This document shows, one piece after another, positions 23,028 to 34,188 of a DNA stretch of 64,000 nt. The notes beneath the pieces are model-generated. The model saw nothing but the letters and a program-made list of their open reading frames with translations. It had not been told where the DNA came from and searched no databases. This DNA is from Parelaphostrongylus tenuis (Eukaryota > Nematoda > Chromadorea > Rhabditida > Metastrongylidae). Every line of letters begins with the position of its first letter. Within the stretch, counting starts at the first letter, position 1. The translations under genes and the position numbers were made by a program. The stretch is taken from contig JAHQIW010003692.1 in assembly GCA_019055375.1 (NCBI GenBank), forward strand, positions 56,518 to 120,517, in the 5' to 3' direction.

Positions 23028-24003
23028 TTGAATGTTAGAGGCATTGGGATCAGCATAGTGAAAGAACATTATGAAGACGGATCAATAACCTGTGAATCCT
23101 GCAAATGCGTAGATACATAGATACTAGAGTTATAATATACATAAACGTAACATGCATATAAATTATAAATATATATATTCATATATATAAATATAAAGGA
23201 TCAAGCTGTCGGCTTTGATCAATCCTCGAGAGATGCGCTATGCATTCGACTTCAATTTTTATCTTCAACTAACTCATTTATATAGCTGCTACAAAATTAT
23301 ACATCATCAAAATTTAAGTGAAAATTTACCAAATCATTGTTGTAGTTTCTTTACGCGATTGTTCTGCTCCCTGTTTCTACACTGCTTTGCAGCGATTTCA
23401 TCATGTCGATGTAAAAGCAATAATGGAAGTGTCTTACTGTTAGAAGAACACTGATGACTAATGATCTAAGTCAATTCCGAAACTCAGAATGGCTGAAAGC
23501 CGGAAGGATAAAGTGGTGGAAAGCATTGAAGACGAGCGTGGAAACTAGTATATAGGCCTTCACAAAAGATGTCAATGGCTAAGGATTTGAGTATTGATCA
23601 GGTGCTTTCTTAGAAATACGAATATTTCACACTGCAAAGCAACTTGACTAGGTTGTCTTTCAAAAGGTAACTGGCATTTGCATACATGAACGCTCATTTC
23701 ATCATACTTTCCTTCATCAATTCAATGAACGTAATTGCTGTGGATTTAGTAGCGAACATTTCCAAAATTCACTTCAGTAAGGTAACATATTCATATACAA
23801 GGTACATGATGCAGCGTTCATTATACATTCAGTACATGATATATATTTATATATAAATGTATTGGATTATATACATATATTGTGTATGTACAAGAATATA
23901 ATTGTCCATGTATACAAATATGTATGTATGTACATATATATATGCATATATATATATTTGGTGCATAAAAGGCAGAATTTAGCGGTTAGTATTGCAGTAA
24001 ATC

Positions 24004-24649
24004 GTAAATGATGAAGGATAAAGCTCCCGGCGTTGATCAAACCCTGAGGGATGTGCCATGTATTCTTCGATTTTTAACTTCGTTTGAGGTGATTGAATGC
24101 ATATTTGATCCTTTAAATGACTTGCGATGGCCACCCGTTAAACCGAGTCAGCGTTGCTTCTCCTCTCAGACAAGTCTGAGACTAGTCTGGTATCAATTTA
24201 CCGACTCCGAAGAGACGGATGGCTTGGTGATCCGTGAGCGCTACATCGAACCATAGACCTCGTGTGCGTCGCAGAGCACCTCTAACCACTGCGCCACCTG
24301 AGCTCCAAATGGGACTCAAATCAAGGAGCGCATGTGGAAAATCAAGGAGCGCATGTGTCACAGTGGTTAGATGTGCCCTGCGTCGCACACGAGGTTACTG
24401 GTTCGATCTCGCACTCATGGCTCACCAGGCCATCCATCCCTCCGGGGTTGGTAAATTGGTACCAGACAGGTCTCAGGCTTGTCTGGGAGGATAAGCAGCA
24501 CTGACTCGGTTCAGCGGCAGGCCACCGCGAGTTATTGTAAAGGCCAGATGTGCATTCAATCACCTCAAACGAAGTTAGAAATTGAAGTCGAATGCATGGC
24601 GCATCCCTCAGGGATTGATCAACGCCGAGAGCTTTATCCTTTATCCTTT
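24004..24649. mobile_element. head-to-head SINE pair, B copy
   Basis: Mirror of 13312-13957. Its target duplications are at 23990-24003 and 24650-24663. It was present before the inverted duplication. Confidence 0.8.
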
Positions 24650-24663
24650 TATTGCAGTAAATC

Positions 24664-26082
24664 AGAAGCGAATTGCTGGTTCGGTGTCTTTCATAATCGC
24701 TTTCTTGTATTTCAGTCAAGAACGGGTCAGTGTGGCTAACTACAAGATTGCAAGAGATGATGAACTCAACCTGCCATCTATAATTCCACTAAGACAAATC
24801 CTGAAGCGTCACTCACAAAACACACGATGAATTTAGAGACCTTTGTGGGAGATGCATGCGAGTAAGCGAATAGAGTGCCAGAGTTACTGAGATCCTCATG
24901 GTGAAATGTGACGGTTGGTCGTGTAAATGTGAAGGAAAGATAGTATACATTTCTTTCCAACTACTTCTGAGACCTCGCTCGAAACAGTATAAACTGTTTA
25001 CATATTTTGAACCTTCCTTGATATCTATTATGAGAACTAAACAGTGCAAGACACGTGCTTCGACATCAAATTCTTATCAGTTGCATGGTGCCTTTCTGCT
25101 CAGTCAAATCGGCTCTGAAATATTTACGTTTGTCCCTAGGCATCCAACGAGCAATTTTGTATAGTCGATTGCTCATGGCTTATAAAAGGTATATTGTCTA
25201 TGTGTACAAAGAAAAATATCAAAGTTGCTCTATTTAAAACGAAAATGGCTGTAGTCCGAAAAATTTTGAGTGATCAGTATATATAGATTTTCATAGTTTT
25301 TTGCCTCTACGATATCGCCAAAAACTATGTAATAAGGTTGCTTTGGGCGATTACAAATTTAATTGTATAAATTATATTTATTACGCTCGCCTTTCAATTA
25401 TACATCTATCAAAATCCGATGGCGCAATTTGTTAATTATCACTCAGCATTGTGCATCGCTGCCTAAAGTGCGGCCACTATTAATACTCGGAATGCATTGT
25501 TTATCAGATTAATTGCTTGTTTCCTTGTTGTTCCCTATGTTACATCCACATAGGACAATTGCTCTAGTTCTCCAGCATATTGTCTCCGTAAAATTTTGGA
25601 TGTCACCTCTATGCTATGCTGTTCATATTACAGTTAATCATTCGCCATTAGTGACATAACGGTTCTTTAACATCTTGGTATATTTATTTCATCATTACAT
25701 CAAATATTGCTGTTCGCCCGCTTAGCTACTATGAGTGCTGTGTAAGTGTAATTCTAAGCTGGGGAATGCCTTTTTCTTTGAAGATTATCACATAGAGTGG
25801 ATTCTATTGGCAAGTTGAACGGGTGAGATTCAATAAAGGCAGATAGTTATCTAAGACCATTCATCGGGCTCTGATGCTGCAAAAAGTCAACGATACATAC
25901 CCAATAAAAAATCACTGAGTAAAAAACTACCATGACGTTCAGCGTTCTTCTTTGTTCAAATAGTTCTTTCAGGCTTATAGGAAGCTGAAAAATCATTGCT
26001 TCACTCTCCTTCACCGGAATGTTCTGCATCTTTACTGTTAGAGCACTTTGTTCTCTTGAGCATTTTTGATTTTTTTCGTACA
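24664..26082. other. unassigned sequence, mirror of 11879-13297
   Basis: Nothing recognised. The same short opposed frames as in A occur, with only scattered single-base differences (for example the base after 'ttatta' at 25383). Confidence 0.45.
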
Positions 26083-28086
26083 TTATCATCACCCATGCAC
26101 ATGTCACACTGTTGATTACTATGTGACCTGAGCATGCACCAGTGATACTTCCATTCTTCCGTACCGCATGCAAGAGTAGCCCAACGGTTACCTCTCGCTC
26201 TAGGTAGTTGCTGAGCATCATATCTTTGTTCTAAGCCAAACAATTGGACCATTGGGTAGGTGGCCTTTCCGAGTAGTGTTGGACATGTCAACAAGTACCG
26301 TCGGTAACGGTGCTCATCAATCGGATGTCGTATAAGCGCATCAAGTGTCCGGCCCACCTTATTTTCGATATCGTGTCGTGTAGAATGGCGTTTTTGATCT
26401 TCCATCGTTGACGCATGTGGAACTGCGGATCTCATCTGACATTTGCAAGACACAGAATTCTACTATAATCGACCTCTCGACGCCGCGTTCAATAACGGCA
26501 AGTGGTCTTTCATCCTGCTTACGTAGCGGCCGGGTTTCTGCTGCATACGTTAGGGCAGGGATAATCGCTGAGTTGAAAAGGTAGGCGCGAAGCTGGAAGT
26601 TCTCCCTCATCACTACATTCTCAAAGCTTTCAAGTGCTCTCCATAGCGCTCGTTTCCTCCTGCTTAGCTTGAAACTAGGTCGTTCATATTGTTGACTTGA
26701 CGGCCTAGATAAACGTCACTCGAGCAATTGCAGGTATTCGCTTTCTTAAGGGTGAATAGGGCATTCAAAACTCAACCGTTTGTCATAAGCATCGCTTTCA
26801 TTGAGTTCAGCCGGCGACTTACTCCTTTACAAGCGTTGTCGCAATCGGTCAGAATTCGTTCCGCCTGGCTCATACTTGATGTTCTAAGACAATTTCATTA
26901 GCGAAGTAAGGGTGACTTGATTGCAACTTGTCGCTTTTTACTCCCATATCGTCCCATTCCAATGTTCGCATGACGTTCTGAAAAGAAGCAGTAAGTCTGA
27001 CGAAATTTCGTCGCTTTATCGAACATTTATTTTTACATCGATAGTGATATCATTGTAGAATGACGATATCTTGGTTATCGAACTTTTATTTAACTCAAGG
27101 AGAACTGTTATTCATCAAGTAGGAAAGCCCTGGCTGTTCACAGCCTCTACGACTCCTTTTGTTTCTGTTGATTCAAAGGCTTTCTTTAGATCAACGATAG
27201 TAAGACAGAGCAGTCTCTTTTACTCTCGTGAAACCTCAGTAAGTTTTGCGTTCGCGTGGACGTGGTCTATGTTGTCAAGTTCTTTTTGAAGCCCTGCTTA
27301 TTCACATTTATTTTCTTCGTCCAATGTTGTGCCAATCATGGATATGATGACTCGAGTGAAGGGCTTAGAAACTACGAACAGCATGCATATTGGACGATTA
27401 TACTCATGTGATAAATGTCTCCTTTTTTTCAAAACAGTAGGTTCCTGCTGATTTCCATAGAGTGAGCTTTGCATTTTGACAGGTAACGAATGAAGAGACG
27501 AGCTAGGGTGTTGAGAGGCGGCTGTCGGTTCTTCAGGTGTTTTCGTTTTAACTTATCCAAACCAGGTAATTTTTCACTTTTCACCAACGATATAGAGTGT
27601 CGAATGTCGGAAAAAAGAAAAGCCGGTGAAACGACAAGATCATCCTCTGTTAGATCACATGAAGCTAAGATGACATGGCTACTGAAGTAGTCCGAGTATT
27701 AACAGTGAATGATTCCTCCGGTGTCCCTCTGGACAATGCAACTGTTCAGTCAGCATGCCGAAGTGCAGTCATCTTCGTCTTGTAATTGGCTAAACTTCAG
27801 TAAATCTTGCGTGCGCTCTTCCCAGCTACTGCAGCTTCGGCCTCAATTGTAATTCTTTTCGCTTTAAGATCCAGTCTTGTTGCTTTTCTGCAGCGTTTTG
27901 CAATTTTGGACGCTAAGTAGTGAATGCTTGCAGCTCGTGCGATTCCATGCTGACAATTAATAAAAGGGTTTGTGGAAGCAGGCGTCTTTTAATCACTATA
28001 AGACCCGGCTTTCATTACGCTAACATGAAGGCATTGAATGACACGTTCGTATTATTCGTCAATACTGTCAACGACAATTTCTTCCC
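26083..28086 (-). mobile_element. decayed RTE retrotransposon, B copy
   Basis: Mirror of 9875-11878, with the same stops and frameshifts. It is not coding. Confidence 0.8.
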
Positions 28087-28420
28087 AAAAGCCATGTATT
28101 AACTTGAATCATCTCGAGTAGTTGAGAGTTTGACGGAAATAAGCATCACCAAGAATGTGCTCGAAGAAGAGAGTTCTCTTAGTGAGTCACTTCGACCTTT
28201 CAACATGATGATTAAATACTTTCAATCTTCCAGAAAGTGATTTTTTTGAACGAAACCTCGTTTCTATGATGGCCACAGTGTTACACTTGATAAAGCGGAG
28301 CAGGAATCCGTATTTTGTTGAAGTTGACATTTTTATACATTTGTCTATTTGTATGCAGCAACCTAATATGTCTCTGTTCAGATGAAAGATGATGGTTATA
28401 TACCTAGCTCTACACAATGT

Positions 28421-28591
28421 CAATGTTCATAAGTAACGGATGGGTTTTGAATGTCCCATTCACGCTCTACTAAATCAACATCTCCAAATGCTCCACTTAC
28501 GTTTATCTAGCTTATGATCAACATAAGAAACGACCTAGCTCTGAGGCTAAGCAGGTAGAAATGAGCGGCTTAGGGAAAAGGAAGTCTACTG
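28421..28591 (+). mobile_element. RTE fragment, B copy
   Basis: Mirror of 9370-9540; it starts in 'gttcataagtaacggatggg'. Confidence 0.65.
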
Positions 28592-28660
28592 TTGCTGGAA
28601 TTCTCATATGCATCGGCTCAAGTTGCATAAATACCTTACGGATGGGCATTCATTACTTTA

Positions 28661-28806
28661 GTAAGATATTTTTCCCGCCTGCGATTAATGACAATATCAC
28701 GATTTCCTGTCATGTACGATTAAATCCCTTTGCGGAAGCCATTTTCGGCTGCCGAGCGGTTTGCACGGCTACGAAAAGAGGCTGCGAGAGGGCGCTTTAG
28801 TGCTAG
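28661..28806. other. GC-richer conserved island, B copy
   Basis: Mirror of 9155-9300. Confidence 0.35.
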
Positions 28807-28809
28807 TGT

Positions 28810-31800
28810 AGTTGTCCATTGAAATTTGTACTTTTGCCGTCAGCAAATGGTTCGATTATCAATAAAGTAATGCTTTATTTATGATCCAAACCTTCATTAG
28901 GTAAGACCAAGTACTTATGAAAAGGTGATATTTAGGACCTTTATCGAACATTTTGATTGTGATTGACCCTGAATAATTGTGACTGGACGTAGAAACAATC
29001 TTTGGATATAAATTTATTCAATAAAGTATAATGACAAAGAAGCAGAAGGCAGGAACGATAGATGGCGATTCAGAGACGTTGGAAGGGCTCTCGCAACGGA
29101 GTTTCTGGCACAATTTATAAACGGATTTGAGGGAAAGGAACTTGTTTGGTAAAGTGCTAATTCTCTACAACATTCAGATTCCCAAGCCATGAGATGTACC
29201 GATAGGTGCTACCGTGAAAATAAATATTGAACATAATGTCTACCATACCGCTATTTTGTTACATGGAATCTCTTACCCATGAGATATACTAAGATTAGTC
29301 CGCTTATTAAAGTCATACTACAGAAATGCATAACTACCGTATTCTGTACAATAACAGAAACATTTCTATGATCTTGTTATGCCTTATTTATATTCACCCA
29401 CAGTTCAGTCAAGTTAATCCCTTATTTTTTTCACTTTTCATAAACATTATTACATAAATGAATAAATCTTCATATTGAATGGAAATTAGAAGGCAATGAA
29501 TAGTTCCTCAAAAGTAGTTCTACTTAATGCATGCAATCCCACTTCATCGGTAATTCCCAATATTTTTTTCTAGTTATTAGTGCACTTCGAGTTCCCATTT
29601 CTTAGATCAGCGCGTAATTTCGTTTGGACTCTTTGTTCGTAGCTATGATATCCCAAGAAAACACTTCTTTTCTGTTGTCTCCACTCTCTACGAGCCTTTT
29701 CGTTGAAATGTGTTTTTTTTTTCAGTTTCGTAAGACTTTTGGTAGCAATTCCATAAGTGAGATTAGTGAAGTTGAGCGGACTATTCTGTCTACTAAGTGG
29801 TCTGTTCTCACGCTGTAACAGTTAACATAAGATTTTGTTCCATATGCAGGCACTTCTCGCCGGATAAAATTTTTTCATGAGCAATTAAGAATTGTTAGAT
29901 AGGGCAAGTCTTAACGATTGAGCAATGTATTTAGTTTTGTAAAGGACTCTTTAGAGCGCTGTAATAGTTAAACAATGTTCAAGTTTTGCAACTTCGGATC
30001 TCTTTCGCTGCGTTTCCTGTTTTGACCTCTTAGAAAAACCTATATTTCAACTTTTAAAGGCCTTTATAACCATTTAGTTTAGTAGCTAAAAGCTCAACAA
30101 TTGCGAAGATACACTTTATTTTCAGAAAGGCTTCTTCAAGGCGCTTTAATAGCAAAAATAAACATCTTTTCCACACTCAATCATCTCTCGATGAACAGAG
30201 CTTTTCTGCTAGACTTTTGATAACTGTTTGATAGTTTGATTATCGCAAATTTTCATAGTTACTTGGCTTTTGAAAATACTTTCTTATTCTACTGCAGCAT
30301 TTAAGAGAGGACTATGTTTCACAGCTAGTGGATATGTTACAAAAAGGGCGATGACTTGGAGCAAATGTCGCGAGATTTCCCTTTTTTGTAAAGTGAAACC
30401 CAGTATTCTTCTGGCAGTTACAACGCTTTAAAGAGTTCTCTCCAAAACACACGTAGTCTTTGAATTCGCTTATATCTGCGCAATCAAACTTACTGATTGT
30501 CTATAACAAAACTTCATCTGGAAGAAATCTTTACATCTAGAACAGAATTTTGTTTCGAGTGTTACAGCGCAAAAAACAAGCCGTTGAAAAATAAAGCACA
30601 CCATTTCAATTCATTTAGCTTAAGATATTGAATGATTATCAACAATTTTATGAAAGCAAAAAATGCGTTCTCACCAGAGCTCTCAATATGGATGGTGATG
30701 ATGGAAATGTACCGAGACATACCTGTACGTATTTTCAAATTTTTGCAATTTGAGATATTTTTTGTTCGATGTTGCTATTACGGGCTATTATTTGCCAATG
30801 AACACATTGGTAAACTGCTAGAAGTGCCAGTACTATGCAAAATATAGCTTAAAAGCATGCATTTTCTTGAAAACAAAAGCTAAAAGGGCATTTTCTTAAG
30901 AATGTAGCCTTAAGAATTTGTTAGACAACTGAGCGTTTTCTTCACTAAAACAGCTTATAGAATTTTCTCTAATAACAATGTACAAAGTTTTGCAATAATG
31001 CGGTTTCCTTACCATAAGATTCTAATATATACGTATCTAGAATCCCCTGCTACTGGAAAAGAAAGTCTTACTGCGGCAAGCGCAAGATATTATTCATTAT
31101 TCTTAGAAGTATAAGCAAAAGATTTCTATCTGAAAATCAACCTGCTTTTTGAAACTTCCATTCGTCGAGCTATCGAATGAATACTGATAATCTAGTGGGA
31201 CATGTCTTTCTTAAATAGAACCACGGGTTCACGAGCGCAATCCTTGAAATGCTATCGCATGCGACGAAACTAACTTACAAAAGTAAAGGTTTTCGAGACA
31301 GTTGAGCATTATTATTGCAGATACGTTTATATAAATTCCTCCATAATGGTATAACTTTTTTTTAGGAAAAAAAAGTTTATAGGAATTCAAATCTAGCTTT
31401 GTAATCCCAAGAATTCCTCTGACAAATAGAAAAAAGTACTGCAGTTGCAAAATAATATCCTCTATGTATTGTGTAAACTTTTACTCGGTAAGTTTTTTAT
31501 CAAAATTAAATTTTTCAGGATATCATGGCTATAAAAACTTTGAGTAGACGAAAGAAAATGCCGAATGACAGCTGGAAACACACTCCTTATCGCAAGGATG
31601 TGGTTTTTTTTCGTACGAAAAAGCAAGATTTTGGCAGCAATTAACGTTAATCTTGCCAAATTATTCACAAAGAAATCAATGATATTTTAAATTTTTGATG
31701 ACAGTCTTTTTCTAAGAGCCTAATTAACCCAAATTCTTACTGAAACACGCACTTTTCTTCGTAAGCGGATGAACGGAGAGCACAGCTGAGGGTTATTACA

Positions 31801-31920
31801 ACAATCATCGTCCACAATAGGAGATCTATTTGTAAAACAAAACTGCGTGCCATATACATAAGCACTTTTGGCAGAACTGTAGCTGATTCCTTTGATAACG
31901 AACAAGCCATAGGCTGCGAA
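28810..31920. other. AT-rich non-coding part of segment B
   Basis: Mirror of 6040-9150. No domain-bearing frame. Confidence 0.6.
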
Positions 31921-31930
31921 ACAAAAAGTG

Positions 31931-32002
31931 AGGTCCCGGCGAGATTCGAACTCGCGTTACTGGATTCAAAGTCCAGGGTGCTAACCGCTACACTACGGGA
32001 CC
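31931..32002 (-). tRNA. tRNA-Gln (anticodon TTG), B copy
   Basis: The exact reverse complement of the 72-nt gene at 5957-6028, with the same cloverleaf, anticodon UUG and downstream T run (on the minus strand just below 31928). The two genes face each other (A on plus, B on minus) about 26 kb apart. Both look functional. Confidence 0.95.
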
Positions 32003-32518
32003 GCCAGTAACCGAACTTGATGTGGTACTTAAGGAACCAACTGACTGATTATGATTCTCAAAAAGACACTATCCGTTGCCGCTGGACAGAGAACACGGAA
32101 GGTGTTAATTATTTCACATTATATAAATAACTATTGTCTAACTCAGTTTGATGATACTTCCACATAAATCCTAACAGAGCTTGCTAACTGAATAGGCCAG
32201 CTATGTCTGAGGTGGCACTCCACGTTTCATTTCACCCTTATAACAGATTTTCGATCAGGCTAGATTCGCTATTTCAACGAACTCTTACAAGTCCTTTTAG
32301 TGTTTATGCTCATTCAGACAGGTATCAGTGCGAATCAAGTGAGAGGTCCCAGCTGAAAATGTTGGTGTTATTGAAAATCTTCCATCTGATTCACACTAGA
32401 GGCAACTGTCCTTTCAAGGATTTCAGGCACCGTAAAGCAACTAGATAACACTGGTATCGCAGAAATAATACATTGTCCAGCAAGAAAACTGTCCATAGTT
32501 CAGTGTGATTTTTAAGAA

Positions 32519-32853
32519 TGTTTGAAACCTTAGCGAAGTTGGTACGCCAGAGCCACACACACGTGTATTATAGGACTCTCATCCTCGTTATGGCCCACGT
32601 CCCACATTTAGTCCTTCATTGTAGCAAGGAGGGAGGTGCATGCGGCGTCAGCACAATGTACAATGGCACTGTGGCTATCACCACTTTTCATTCGGTTGAC
32701 GCGCCTGGTTGTTACAAATTGATCCATATCGTCGACCTCCTTGCTCAATGCAGGGCTTAATGTCGGTCGTGGGCCACTGAGAGGAAGGCGGGACCTCCGA
32801 AACACGTGTGCATGGCCCTTGCTTACCAATTTCGCGAAGGCTTTGAACATTCT
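32519..32853. repeat. foldback MITE-like element, B copy
   Basis: Mirror of the element at 5106-5440, but its outer side (32810-32853) continues into family sequence that A lost: 'catggccc...ttgctta' and 'cgcgaaggctttgaacattc'. Confidence 0.65.
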
Positions 32854-33214
32854 CTAAAACTTATAATGAATGTTTATTGCGAGGTTTCAAAAACAGTCGG
32901 TACTATGGATCAGTTTGTATCCTCAGCTCGTCATGCACTGGGTTCTACCGTTTGTGAAGTCAGGCAATTATGAGAAGAGTGGGAGGCGATTATATCTTGA
33001 GATTACTTGCCGTCAATGGAATCGTATAATAGGAACAAGACATATGTGCGCCATTTTGACAAATTTTTTTTTGTTTAAGATTTGTATAGTGATGTTTTTT
33101 GTCCAAACCTTCACGATCGATCTCGCTTGTCATCTTCAATTCAGGCATTATTAGGAGATCAGGACTACGATTTAGTACCAAAAAACCGGTGAAGCCAATG
33201 ATCAGGAAGTAGAT

Positions 33215-33535
33215 AAAGGATAATAAAGAATAAAGCTCTTAGTTCTGATCAATCTCTGAGAGATGTGTTATGCATTCGTCTTCATCTAGCATCGTTCGGA
33301 GTTATTGAATGTATGTGTGACTTACACAATGACTTGCGGTGACCCAACAATGCGTCAAATTACTGCTGTTATTTTCCCGGACAAGATTGTCATCAATTCT
33401 TAGCCCTGCAGGGATGGAATGCTTGGTGAGGCCTCAGCGCGGGATTAAAACTCTCGATTATTGATTGATCGACTACGTGTGCGTCACTGAGCACCATCAA
33501 ACACTACGCCGCATGCGCTCAGAAATAAATGCGTT
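33215..33535 (-). repeat. diverged SINE (family 1)
   Basis: On the minus strand a 'gagcgcatgcggcgtagtg' head is followed by a 'cattccatccctgcagggct' body and a 'gagctttattctttat' tail. The C copy has it at 54985-55262. A lacks it because of the 1,059-bp deletion. Confidence 0.6.
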
Positions 33536-33594
33536 CGACGTCATCAATTGCTCTCTAACCTCTCTATAAACATTCAGTATAGTCTGTAAGGAGG

Positions 33595-33905
33595 TAACCT
33601 TATCAGATTCGTTGAGTCAGAGCCATACACATGTTTGAGAGGTCTCGCACTCTTCATTAGTGGCCCACGCCCACATAACCCTACTTCGTAGCAGGCATGG
33701 GAGACTTATGTGGTGATAGCACAATGTAGAATGATATCGTTCTATCACAACTTTTTCAGTCGATGGATCACGGCTGGTCGACGAAGTAGATCAATTAATT
33801 TATATACCTGCAGGGTTGTGTAGGACGTGCGCCACTGATGAAGAGTGCGATAACTCCGAAACACGTGTACGGCTCTGACGTGGCAACCTCAGTACGGCTT
33901 CAGAC
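33595..33905. repeat. second MITE-like element in B
   Basis: It holds 'gagccatacacatgtttgag', 'agtggcccacgcccacata', a decayed hairpin near 33713-33752, and the end motif ctccgaaacacgtgt at 33854-33868. That 15-mer is repeated at 32795-32809. Confidence 0.6.
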
Positions 33906-34188
33906 TTTCTCAGAGACTATGAAATGTGCTATGTTATCAGTTGAATAAGACGAATATTGTTAGTGAAATCCTGCGCGATTCATCATTCAAAATCTCAATG
34001 CTTTGGTACGAAATAAAAGTGGACGTAGCACTAGAGAATTGGGAAAAGGAATTGGGTTTGACTGCTTGGCGAGCAAGTTGAAATTTGGGCGCGGCACGCA
34101 ACGTGGTCGCAAGGCGAGCGCGGTGAGCTGCAGCCACAATGTGACAGTCTTCTGATGAAATTTCTGCTTTTATCATCATTAAAGGGAT

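Larger units (their letters stand above)
23028..34188 (-). repeat. segmental duplication copy B (right palindrome arm)
   Basis: Reverse complement of segment A, with near-identical sequence from about 23198 to 32809. It retains the 1,059 bp (32810-33868) that A lost. 33869-34188 then mirrors A 5149-4830. Homology stops at 34188, where the 3' end of RTE copy 2 begins, although both A and C continue for about another 1 kb. The SINE pair is at 24004-24649, the decayed RTE at 26083-28086 and tRNA-Gln at 31931-32002. Confidence 0.9.
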
